Part shown: positions 46,201 through 53,416 of the stretch, in pieces | Position numbering within the stretch: position 1 is the first letter of the stretch | Layout: every line of letters begins with the position of its first letter | Origin: Pseudomonas extremorientalis | GTDB taxonomy: Bacteria; Pseudomonadota; Gammaproteobacteria; Pseudomonadales; Pseudomonadaceae | Length of the DNA stretch: 64,000 nt | Assembly (NCBI RefSeq): GCF_001870465.1 | Contig: NZ_MDGK01000003.1 | Location: forward strand, 62,001 to 126,000 | Direction: 5' to 3' | The notes under the pieces: model-generated | What the model saw: only the letters and a program-made list of their open reading frames with translations | Told to the model about the DNA's origin: nothing | Database searches by the model: none | Translations under genes and position numbers: made by a program

Positions 46201-48184
46201 GCTCGTTCCGGAGGCGAAGTTCCTGATGGCACCCATTATTCAGACAGGAACCCAACTGGCAGCCGCCCTCCAGGGTCTGGAGAAACAACTCAAGACCCTG
46301 CGAATCATCCAGGATCTGCTGCTCAAGGCCTCGCAAACCCAACGTCCAGACCTGGAAGTACGTCAACAGACTGAAATCTCTGAGTACAAACGCCTTCGCA
46401 ACCAGTTTGATGTATTGCTGCAGCAACTCGAAACTCAACTGGCCCAATCCTCGCCAGTGTACTTGGAGTTGACCACCTTGACCCGTCAGCTGGAGGAAGC
46501 CGCCATTGCCGGCCTGCCCCTGATCAATGCGGCAACCATTGTTAAAGAGGTCTGGAACCAGCAGATGTTCCTCCACAAGATGCAATTGAATGCGTTGGAG
46601 TTCCATATCGTTACCGAGGCAGGCGAGCCATTGGAGGAATGGCACAAGCGGATGCAACCGCGAATCGTCGCGGGAGACTTGACCCCCATCGACGAAAACC
46701 TGCGGATGGCCACGGGCTACATCGACTACCTCGAACACATGGTCGCCCATTCCGCTAGCATGGAAGCTAGCCTCCAGCACCTGGGACAAGCGTCGGCGAC
46801 AGCGCGCGCGGTACGTCAAGAACTGCTGGCAAGTATTCCAAGCGTTGAATTGTTTTTCTCCGACAACCTCAAGCTCAGTGCGCTGGAACTGCTTACCAGC
46901 CTGAGCCAAATACGCTTCGAGATGCCTTCATCACTGTCGGCGTTGCAGCGGTATTACAAGGCGCGTTATCAAGTGTGCGGGCTGGACATAGGCCTGAAAT
47001 CCCACATTGAGGTACGCAGCAGTACCGAATACCCGTTGGATGAGCAACGTAATGTCTACGAGACAGTTCTCGATAAATACCAGCAAGCCGAGTTCGCCCT
47101 GCGGGCCCTCAAGACGTTGAAGCCCGACGCGTTGGGGCCCGAAGCCGAACGTGTGCTCAAGGGCCTCGAATTCGCCAAGGTGTTGGCGCAAAACGAACTG
47201 GAGGCGGTGGTCAGAGAACAGGAAGACCTCAAGGTCGAACTGCCACTGTCCAAGACGCTACGTGCCAAGCCTGCGGCAAAGCGCGTGTTCAAGACCCGTA
47301 AAAAGGAATACCTGATCGGCGAGCTCAAGCCCGCCGACGCGCAGAACGGCGAGGAACACATCACCATCACCGACACGTTGCTTGGCAAGACCCTGGCTTC
47401 GTATAACCAGCACACGGACGGTTGGGCCCCCATCGACGAGGCAACTACCTCGACGCCGGCCCCGCAGCTTCGCTCACTCGCGACCCTCAAGAGTGAAGCC
47501 CAGGGATTGATCGGACAACGCCAGGACCTGGAGCAATTGGTCGCGGCGGACCAGGCGAAACTGGACAACCCTCTCACTCGCCAGGATGCCAATCCCGGGG
47601 AATGGGACACGCTGCTCAACGCGCAAGCCGAAAAATTTACCCAGCTCGCCAATGAAATCAAACGCGACCATCTCGACACACCCACGGCCCAGAACCTGAT
47701 TGACGAATGCCTGGCGCAAGCCAAGGACATCAATCGCTGGGCAAAGCGCATCTGCAGCGATGCCTACAAACGCCAGTGGCCGACAATGGAAGCCGTCGCC
47801 TACCTCTGGGACCACCAGCAGATCGATATCAACCTCACGAGCCAGGCCGACCCGCAACGCCCGACCCTCAGTGGAGACTTTTTCACCGAATACGCGGTGT
47901 ACGACAGGGCGCAAAAACCGCCGGTGGTGTTGTGGTACGCCCATTTCCACTACGCCACCGCCGACGCACCGCCCGATGGCTATACGCGGGCCCATCTGAA
48001 ATTGCCGGAGCAACGCAAACTCACCCAGAAGGATTTGCTCAAGGCCCATGTGCAGGATTACCTGAGCCGCTTGAAAGACCCCGGCAGCGAACCCGTGACG
48101 AAAATCGTCTACGTGCTCATCACTCCACCGCTGGACAACCTGTTCCTCAAGATAGCGCCTAAGCCCAAGGGTGTTCAGGCGTGA
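43271..48184 (+). CDS. Giant toxin-like protein (DUF6543/dermonecrotic-toxin-like)
   Basis: A 1637-residue protein from the ATG at 43271, with AAAGGA 7 bases upstream; the frame extends 33 codons further but without a ribosome site. The N-terminal 600 residues resemble the Pseudomonas DUF6543 (dermonecrotic toxin) group: LRLAVPRDGG, FPDLTARQNLDCYLSD, VRNMFVIEPRDTQSGPHLLY and VLTWLPDQARAVYSNGGF. Two hydrophobic helices follow (LILEGLQLGFNTLLLAV; LAWIDLLLNIGMAMLY), which could insert in a membrane. A short domain (YRGLYKINDQWHASVGG) precedes about 300 residues of likely coiled coil and a C-terminal domain (from about 1450). There is no signal peptide. I see no catalytic motif. It is divergent from the small-protein/lactonase operon. 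No immunity-like gene follows, only a decayed copy of its C-terminus. Confidence 0.75.
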   Translation: MPVQPPAPAANPTRQAVAAQFLGRPTLRTVTAQMLGTHLVEKYPPLTLPVADLRLAVPRDGGGRALLPLLDVALDHIADGSFPDLTARQNLDCYLSDATGTRLGSHENGERRDFDLRVIEALIRELPRVLFIGFQEALAAYWGQDSDAGSVRWKWLADVLQGVLLEVATRQTGLTAQHIEILSALNRYPDRASRALSPAPANEVHAYTLETHLQRAGKRLTVQGTEILVVRGKQALLFRLNGEIQTYPDLETFGQAWGEQLQQRFMAERITWQQYEPDGNIFEVQAALILNQQLDDLATIQLPAQSTRQAVERLFAVTTDPAQWLSPSNATSPATVAAIQAALPDHLQATSAANRLAYRHTLLEHASLKRQTLGDADFDSLETLRGYATAHVNHQLCMDRAVAKGGLRACTHEALATGYDAGDLELTFHVPVGIIEGGYIEPVVMNLVDLALKNLSGRPKGRMTIRHVKGRAIEAWLTPDYLLQLVQRVDIGKNYPAYLRRELMGQTEAARKRQGLFEQLRPLHLKTQALERLIKSEAGLTQRGFECVKALVNPNPLERRINGEDIVIRPLAFVRKPGAKADVVRNMFVIEPRDTQSGPHLLYRPAYAEALLEYPHREQLLAAIVQPGDLQESVLTWLPDQARAVYSNGGFNEPHYVRVGMGSEFDRLPSVPKPAELAGADDESNDEIGLVLRNGSLMEYLFGSETQQLVDQAERESTSNSESRWALILEGLQLGFNTLLLAVRGPMATIGWLMQAMQGVVKDLPALESNDPTARELAWIDLLLNIGMAMLYHGSTGVPREAPQRDEQATIPSPFKHPLPGQRLIRPAVVERGAVGLPSEPPGGGRTLLDFDRSLAGDGASAMLLERLRGVNVPWPTPVPEPISLGPYRGLYKINDQWHASVGGLLFRVNIVPGFGEVFIIHPLKPDHPGIKLKTDGNGHWTLDRGLKLLGGGRKRLQELRREKQLENERLTDRLLQLVPEAKFLMAPIIQTGTQLAAALQGLEKQLKTLRIIQDLLLKASQTQRPDLEVRQQTEISEYKRLRNQFDVLLQQLETQLAQSSPVYLELTTLTRQLEEAAIAGLPLINAATIVKEVWNQQMFLHKMQLNALEFHIVTEAGEPLEEWHKRMQPRIVAGDLTPIDENLRMATGYIDYLEHMVAHSASMEASLQHLGQASATARAVRQELLASIPSVELFFSDNLKLSALELLTSLSQIRFEMPSSLSALQRYYKARYQVCGLDIGLKSHIEVRSSTEYPLDEQRNVYETVLDKYQQAEFALRALKTLKPDALGPEAERVLKGLEFAKVLAQNELEAVVREQEDLKVELPLSKTLRAKPAAKRVFKTRKKEYLIGELKPADAQNGEEHITITDTLLGKTLASYNQHTDGWAPIDEATTSTPAPQLRSLATLKSEAQGLIGQRQDLEQLVAADQAKLDNPLTRQDANPGEWDTLLNAQAEKFTQLANEIKRDHLDTPTAQNLIDECLAQAKDINRWAKRICSDAYKRQWPTMEAVAYLWDHQQIDINLTSQADPQRPTLSGDFFTEYAVYDRAQKPPVVLWYAHFHYATADAPPDGYTRAHLKLPEQRKLTQKDLLKAHVQDYLSRLKDPGSEPVTKIVYVLITPPLDNLFLKIAPKPKGVQA

Positions 48185-48282
48185 ACAAGGCCGGCTGACC
48201 AGAGGATGGGGTATTAGCGTGGTCGCTATCAAGCATCCGAAAAAGAAACTCGAGAAACCCGAAACCCGGGACACCGCGTGAC

Positions 48283-48432
48283 ACGTACACGGCGGCGCAC
48301 CTGAAGATACCCGCCCAGCGCTACCTGACCCAGAAAGACCTAGTCAACGAGCCGGGTTCTGCCGGAGCGGTGGAGCTTGTCCGTGCGCAGATTGGCAAGC
48401 CATTGGATGAGAAACTGTTCCTGAAACTGTAA
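48283..48432 (+). pseudogene. Decayed copy of the toxin C-terminus
   Basis: A frame ending in TAA reads TYTAAHLKIPAQRYLTQKDL and later LDEKLFLKL. The last part of the giant toxin reads GYTRAHLKLPEQRKLTQKDL and later LDNLFLKI. About 14 of the 19 residues in the first block match, with a different and shorter segment between. Only 49 codons remain in this frame; the sequence just upstream is in another frame (KKKLEKPETRDTA then stop). It looks like the shifted and truncated end of a second toxin gene. Confidence 0.7.
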
Positions 48433-48438
48433 CCCGCA

Positions 48439-48465
48439 AAAAAGCCGCACCCTGTGCGGCTTTTT
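48439..48465. terminator. Bidirectional Rho-independent terminator
   Basis: AAAAAGCCGCAC pairs perfectly with GTGCGGCTTTTT across a 3-base loop. It lies between the toxin relic and the converging RND gene and serves both directions. Confidence 0.92.
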
Positions 48466-48478
48466 CGGGGGCGGCGAC

Positions 48479-50854
48479 TCAGTGCGCAAACAGCGAGTTG
48501 CCCTTCTGCCCCGCCAGTTTTTCCGGTTTGATCAGGAAACGCGCCAGGGCCGGCAACAGCCACAGTGCACCGAACATGTTCCACAGCAACATGAAGGTCA
48601 GCATCAGGCCCATATCCGCCTGGAACTTGATGGCCGAGAAGATCCAGGTGCACACGCCGATCGCCAGGCACAGGCCGGTGAACAGCACGGCTTTACCGGT
48701 GGACTTGAGCGTCTGGTAGTACGCCTCCTGCAATGGCAAACCGGCACGCAGGAAGCTTTCCAGGCGGCTGTAGATGTAGATGCCGTAGTCCACGCCGATG
48801 CCCACACCCAGGGCCACCACCGGCAAGGTCGCGACCTTGACGCCGATGCCCATGAATGCCATCAGCGCGTTGCCCAGCACCGAGGTCAGCACCAGCGGCA
48901 GCACGATGCACAGCGTCGCGGCCCAGGAGCGGAAGGTGATCATGCACATGGTCGCCACGCACAGGTACACCAGGATCAGGATGGTCAGTTCCGACTCCTT
49001 GATCACTTCGTTGGTGGCCGCTTCGATCCCGGCGTTACCGGCGGCGAGGATGAATTCCAGGCCGTCCTTGTTGTTCTCCCTGGCAAAGTCCTGCACCGCA
49101 TGCACCGCACGGTCGAGGGTCTCGGCCTTGTGGTCGTTGAGGAACACCAGCACCGGCGCCAGGGAACAGTTGTTGTTGTACAGGCCATCGGCACGGGCGA
49201 TGGAGTTGTTCAGCACATCCGGGTTGCGCGACAGGGTTTCCCATTTCAGGTTGCCCTCGTTCATGCCCTTGATCATCTGCTTGGACACGGTCACCAGCGA
49301 AATCGCCGACTGCACGCCCTCGGTGTTCTGCATCTTCCACATCAGTTGGTCGATGGGCGCCATGGCTTCATAGCGCGAGCAACCTTCGGCCTTGGTCTTG
49401 ACCATCACCACCAGCACGTCGGAACTGGTGGAGTAATTGCTGATGATGAAGTTGTTGTCCTTGTTGTAGCGCGAGTCCGGGCGCAACTCCGGCGCACCCT
49501 GGTCAAGGTCGCCGATCTTCAGGTTCTGGCTGTACCAGAGGCCGCCGCCAAAGGCGACAAGCGCCAGGGCGATGGAGATCGGCGCGACTTTCGGGTTGGC
49601 AAAATTCGACAGCAGGCGCCAGAACGAATGTTCGCGATTCGCGTCTTTCTTGCTCTTGGCGATGGCGCGCTTGCTGATACCGACATAGGAGATCGCTACC
49701 GGCAACAGGATCAGGTTGGTAAACACAATCACCGCCACGCCGATGGACGCGCCGATCGCCAGTTCACGGATTACACCGATGTCGATGATCAACAGCGTGA
49801 TGAAGCCCACGGCGTCGGCCAGGATTGCGATCATCCCCGGCAGGAACAGTTGCCGAAAGGTGCGCCGGGCGGCGGTCAGCGCGTTGTCCGCCTCGCTGGA
49901 CTGCAGCGCGATGCCGTTGATCTTCTGCACGCCGTGAGAGATCCCGATGGCGAAGATCAGGAACGGCACCAGCATCGAATAGGGATCAAGGCCGAAACCG
50001 AAGAAATGCATCAACCCCAGCTGCCAGATCACCGCCACCAGCGTGGTGCTCAACACCGCAACGGTGCTGCGCAGGCAGTTGGTGAACCACAGCAACAGAA
50101 TCAGGGTGATAACAAACGCGATGCCGAAGAACATCACCACCATGACCAGGCCGTCGATCAGGTCACCGACCTTCTTGGCGAAGCCGACGATGTGGATCTT
50201 GACGTTGGGGTTCTGGGCTTCGAACTTGTCGCGGATCTTGTCTTCCAGTTCGTGGGAGAACTTGCGGTAGTCCAGGGCCAGCAACTTGCCCTGGTCCTGC
50301 GGGTCCGGGTAGGACTCCAACAGCGGGATGTCGACAATGCTCGATTTGAAATCGTTGGCCACCAGTCGCCCGACCTGGCCAGACTTGAGCACGTTGTTGC
50401 GCAGTTGATCGAGACTTTCCGGCGAGCCGTTGTAGCTCTGCGGGATCACTTCACCGCCGGCAAAACCCTCTTCGGTCACTTCGGTCCAGCGTACGCTGGG
50501 GCTCCACAGCGACTTGAGCCCCGAACGGTCGACGCCGGAGATGTAGAACACCTCGTCGTTGATCTGCCGCAGGGTCTCCATGTACTCCCTGGTAAAAATG
50601 TCACCGTCCTTGGCCTCCACCGAGATGCGCACCGTATTGCCCAGGTTGGCCAGGTCGTTGCGGTGTTCCATCATCTTTTCGATGAAGGGGTGCTTGAGGG
50701 GGATCATCTTTTCAAAGCTGGTGGACGGGCGTATCAACGTTGCCTGCCAGAACAGGAAAATACTCACCAGCAGGCAGATCACGATCACTGCCGGGCGGTT
50801 GTTGAAGATCAGGCGCTCAAGAAAGGTCGCTTTATCGTTGTGATGACTGCTCAT
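48479..50854 (-). CDS. RND/MMPL family transporter
   Basis: A 791-residue inner-membrane protein with the two-fold RND layout: a first helix (about 22-40), a periplasmic loop of about 200 residues, five helices, then the same pattern repeated. Intramembrane acidic residues lie in the helix-4 equivalents (IAILADAVGFITLL and VALGVGIGVDYGIYIYS), as expected for proton use. It belongs to the MMPL/HpnN-like group linked to export of lipids or other hydrophobic molecules. It is the second gene of an operon, 30 bases after the YCF48-like gene. An AATAAGAA stretch (50869-50876) lies upstream of the start. Confidence 0.9.
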   Translation of the reverse strand: MSSHHNDKATFLERLIFNNRPAVIVICLLVSIFLFWQATLIRPSTSFEKMIPLKHPFIEKMMEHRNDLANLGNTVRISVEAKDGDIFTREYMETLRQINDEVFYISGVDRSGLKSLWSPSVRWTEVTEEGFAGGEVIPQSYNGSPESLDQLRNNVLKSGQVGRLVANDFKSSIVDIPLLESYPDPQDQGKLLALDYRKFSHELEDKIRDKFEAQNPNVKIHIVGFAKKVGDLIDGLVMVVMFFGIAFVITLILLLWFTNCLRSTVAVLSTTLVAVIWQLGLMHFFGFGLDPYSMLVPFLIFAIGISHGVQKINGIALQSSEADNALTAARRTFRQLFLPGMIAILADAVGFITLLIIDIGVIRELAIGASIGVAVIVFTNLILLPVAISYVGISKRAIAKSKKDANREHSFWRLLSNFANPKVAPISIALALVAFGGGLWYSQNLKIGDLDQGAPELRPDSRYNKDNNFIISNYSTSSDVLVVMVKTKAEGCSRYEAMAPIDQLMWKMQNTEGVQSAISLVTVSKQMIKGMNEGNLKWETLSRNPDVLNNSIARADGLYNNNCSLAPVLVFLNDHKAETLDRAVHAVQDFARENNKDGLEFILAAGNAGIEAATNEVIKESELTILILVYLCVATMCMITFRSWAATLCIVLPLVLTSVLGNALMAFMGIGVKVATLPVVALGVGIGVDYGIYIYSRLESFLRAGLPLQEAYYQTLKSTGKAVLFTGLCLAIGVCTWIFSAIKFQADMGLMLTFMLLWNMFGALWLLPALARFLIKPEKLAGQKGNSLFAH

Positions 50855-50884
50855 AGTTCCCCGCCTTCTTCTTATTTTGGCTCT

Positions 50885-51940
50885 TTATTTCAGGAGCAGT
50901 TCGGCGCCAGTCGGCGTGGCAACCCGCACCCCACCCTGCCCGGCCAGAATCAAGTTGCCGTTGCCGGCCGCCGTGACGGACGACAGCGAAATCCGGTCCG
51001 GACGGTTGAACACGCTGAAGGTCAGCCCATCGTCATGGCTGACCACCACGCTGCCGCCGTTGCCCACCACGACGATGGCACCGTCCTCCAGCAACGCCGC
51101 GCCCGACAAACCAAACTCCAGCGCTCCCCGCGCCGCGTTCAATTCGACCTGTTCCCAGGTACTGCCGAAATCCGTGGAGCGGTACAGGTTGCCGCGCAAG
51201 CCGTAGGCCAACAGCGTTTGCGCTTGGGCGGTGCCGATCACGCCAAACAACGAACCCTCGTAGGGGCCTTCGAGTTTTTCCCAGGTCTGGCCGTCGTCAC
51301 TGGAGCGGAACATGCTGCCCTGCTCGCCGACGATGAACAGGCCGGCCTCCTTGATGTGGGCAATGGCGTTGAGGTGATACTGGTCTTCGTTGTCGAGGCG
51401 GTCGCTGACGTCATTCCAGGTCTTGCCACCGTCGGTGGTTTCAATCAGCGCACCGTAGGCGCCCACGGCCAGGCCGTGGTTCGCGTCGTTGAACCACACA
51501 TCGAGTAGAGGCGCTTCGCGCTTGAGGTCCTGATACTGCTGGCTCCAGGTCGCGCCGCCGTCTGTGCTGGCGAGGATCTGTGCATCGTGGCCGACCGCCC
51601 AGCCTTGCTTGTCATCGACAAAAAACACCGCCGTGAGCAATTGCCGGGTGGGGACTTTGGCTTGGGTCCAGGTGCTGCCCTGGTCGTCCGAATAGAGGAT
51701 GTGCCCGCGATCACCGACCGCCACCAGGCGCTTGCCTGCGTGGACCACGTCGATCATCAGGCCCTTGGCGGCCTTGGGGGATTCAATCGCAAAAGTGGTA
51801 TCGCCGGCGGCCTGGACGGAGGTCGACAATGCGGCTGACGCTACCCCCAGTCCAAACAGCGAGAGCGCTGCGGCCAGCATCGCAACCCTGCGTGCGGCGC
51901 GTGGGCGGCAGACAACCCACCCCATGACAGGCTCACTCAT
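50885..51940 (-). CDS. YCF48/BNR-repeat beta-propeller protein
   Basis: A 351-residue exported protein from the ATG at 51940 (MSEPVMGWVVCRPR); a start 15 bases earlier is possible. A signal/anchor segment is at about 20-45 (VAMLAAALSLFGLGVASAAL). The rest is a propeller of Asp-box repeats: YSDDQGSTWTQ, ASTDGGATWSQ, ETTDGGKTWND, RSSDDGQTWEK and RSTDFGSTWEQ. This is the YCF48/Hcf136-like family. In Pseudomonas such genes commonly precede an RND transporter, as here, with DUF1302/DUF1329 genes nearby; those are absent from this window. It is probably a periplasmic partner of the transporter. Confidence 0.88.
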   Translation of the reverse strand: MSEPVMGWVVCRPRAARRVAMLAAALSLFGLGVASAALSTSVQAAGDTTFAIESPKAAKGLMIDVVHAGKRLVAVGDRGHILYSDDQGSTWTQAKVPTRQLLTAVFFVDDKQGWAVGHDAQILASTDGGATWSQQYQDLKREAPLLDVWFNDANHGLAVGAYGALIETTDGGKTWNDVSDRLDNEDQYHLNAIAHIKEAGLFIVGEQGSMFRSSDDGQTWEKLEGPYEGSLFGVIGTAQAQTLLAYGLRGNLYRSTDFGSTWEQVELNAARGALEFGLSGAALLEDGAIVVVGNGGSVVVSHDDGLTFSVFNRPDRISLSSVTAAGNGNLILAGQGGVRVATPTGAELLLK

Positions 51941-51958
51941 AGACCTTTCTCCCATTTA

Positions 51959-51966
51959 TTATTGTT
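51959..51966 (-). promoter_or_regulatory. Candidate Crc/Hfq (AANAANAA) site upstream of the YCF48-like gene
   Basis: AACAATAA on the minus strand fits the AANAANAA consensus of Hfq/Crc targets, 18 bases before the chosen ATG. It is followed by TAAATGGGAGAAAGG. Confidence 0.4.
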
Positions 51967-52104
51967 ATCGCTCGCCTTCCGGGGCCTTGGAACCTGCAAT
52001 CTAGAGCGCCTGGAGGAAGCAGGGCCATCCTATCGGGCTTTCGAATCGTCTGACAATCGGCGCTACGTTATCTTTTGTTAACTGCAGGCATTTGGCCCCA
52101 TGGT

Positions 52105-52120
52105 GAATGTAGCTGCATTC
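52105..52120. promoter_or_regulatory. 16-bp palindrome, possible operator
   Basis: GAATGTAGCTGCATTC is symmetrical at 7 of 8 base pairs. It lies 112 bases upstream of the Gfo/Idh/MocA gene and in the divergent promoter region of the YCF48-RND operon. No regulator is assigned. Confidence 0.35.
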
Positions 52121-52145
52121 GCCGGGGTGATTGTCAGCGCACAAA

Positions 52146-52188
52146 TGAATTTTTATTCCATCTATTGAATTTAAGGAATTTTTATTCC
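52146..52188. promoter_or_regulatory. Two GGAA-N6-TTCC-type operator half-pairs
   Basis: GGAATTTTTATTCC (52175-52188) is a perfect GGAA-N6-TTCC site, and TGAATTTTTATTCC (52146-52159) differs at one base. Their centres are 29 bases apart. This is the consensus reported for RpiR-type regulators such as IolR. The pair lies 44 bases upstream of the oxidoreductase ATG. No RpiR gene is in the window. Confidence 0.55.
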
Positions 52189-52231
52189 ATTAATAGCCTT
52201 CCTGAAAACAATAATCCAAAGGACCACGGCG

Positions 52232-53347
52232 ATGCGTGAACTCGGAATCGGCTTGATCGGCACAGGCTTCATGGGCCGCGCCCATGCATTGGCATTCAAT
52301 AACGCCCGTGCGGTATTCGAACTGCCGGTACACCTCAAGCTGGCCGCCCTGGCCGATGCCGACAGCGAACGCGCCCGGCGCTGTGCCACCGCCTGGGGGT
52401 TTGCCCAGGCCCATGGCGACTGGCAGGCGCTGATCAATGATCCGTGCGTCGATGTGGTGGCTATCACCACGCCCAACCATTTGCACTACCCCATGGCCAT
52501 GGCCGCGATAGCCGCAGGCAAGGCGGTGTACTGCGAAAAACCCCTGGCCGTGAGCCTGGAACAGGCCGACGCGATGCGCCGCGCCGCCAGTGCCGCCGGG
52601 GTGGTGACGCGGGTCGGCTACAACTACCAGCACAATCCGATGATCACACTGGCGCGGCAGATGATTGCCAGCGGCGAGCTTGGCGAAATCATCAGCTTCC
52701 AGGGCGAGTTCAGCGAGGACTTCATGGCCAACCCGGCCTCCCCGTGGTCATGGCGGTGCGAAGTCGAACATGCCGGTGGCGCCCTGGCGGACCTGGGCAG
52801 TCATTTGTTGTCGATGGCCCGTTATCTGGTGGGGGATGTGCTGAGCGTGTGCGCCGACACCCAGACCGTCCACGGCCAGCGCCCTGCCGTCAAAGGCAGC
52901 GCCGAGCTGAAATCCATCGCCGTGGATGACCAGGTGCATGCCCTGCTGCGCTTCGCCAATGGCGCCCGAGGCACCGTCAGCAGCAGTTGGCTCAAGCACG
53001 GCTACAAGAACCACCTGAGCTTCGAGATCAGCGGGACGCAAGGCACCCTGGCGTTCGATCAGGAACGCTTGAATGAATTGCAGGTGTGCCGCGTGGGTCA
53101 GGAGGGGTTCCAGCGTTTGCTCGCCGGCCCTGCCCTGCCGGGTTATGCGGCGTTCAGCCCGGCGGCGGGGCATCAACTGGGGTACAACGAGCTGAAGACG
53201 CTGGAGGTGCAGGAGTTGATTCTGGCGCTGGCAGGCCAAGGTGCGGATGGCACGGACTTTGAAGCAGCGTGGGAGGTTGAGCGGCTGGCAACGGCGATTC
53301 GCGTAGCGGCCCGTGAAGAGCGCTGGGTAACCGTGAACGCCGTCTGA
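52232..53347 (+). CDS. Gfo/Idh/MocA family oxidoreductase
   Basis: A 371-residue NAD(P)-dependent oxidoreductase. The Rossmann fold starts at once (GLIGTGFMGRAHALAF), with the family EKP motif in YCEKPLAVS and the catalytic GGALADLGSHLL with His. It probably oxidises a sugar or cyclitol, as do IolG and MocA. The promoter region carries two GGAA-N6-TTCC sites, the IolR-type operator, which supports a link to sugar or inositol catabolism. The rest of such a pathway is not in this window. The gene stands alone. Confidence 0.9.
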   Translation: MRELGIGLIGTGFMGRAHALAFNNARAVFELPVHLKLAALADADSERARRCATAWGFAQAHGDWQALINDPCVDVVAITTPNHLHYPMAMAAIAAGKAVYCEKPLAVSLEQADAMRRAASAAGVVTRVGYNYQHNPMITLARQMIASGELGEIISFQGEFSEDFMANPASPWSWRCEVEHAGGALADLGSHLLSMARYLVGDVLSVCADTQTVHGQRPAVKGSAELKSIAVDDQVHALLRFANGARGTVSSSWLKHGYKNHLSFEISGTQGTLAFDQERLNELQVCRVGQEGFQRLLAGPALPGYAAFSPAAGHQLGYNELKTLEVQELILALAGQGADGTDFEAAWEVERLATAIRVAAREERWVTVNAV

Positions 53348-53366
53348 AACACAGCACAGGTCCATT

Positions 53367-53392
53367 GTGGAAGGGGGCTTGCCCCCTCCCAC
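53367..53392. repeat. Short REP-like palindrome
   Basis: GTGGAAGGGGGCTTGCCCCC joins directly to TCCCAC, leaving only the outer palindrome of a REPIN with the middle missing. It lies between the converging oxidoreductase and acyl-CoA ligase genes. Confidence 0.75.
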
Positions 53393-53416
53393 ATTCGGAT
53401 CATAGACAATTCGAGG

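Noticed and set aside
48199..48282. Extension of the toxin relic upstream in the same frame
   Set aside because: The frame is open but the similarity to the toxin begins only at about 48283.
48482..51508. 1008-codon open frame antisense to the RND and YCF48-like genes
   Set aside because: It crosses two real genes and their junction and is extremely rich in His, Gln and Asp, a shadow pattern.
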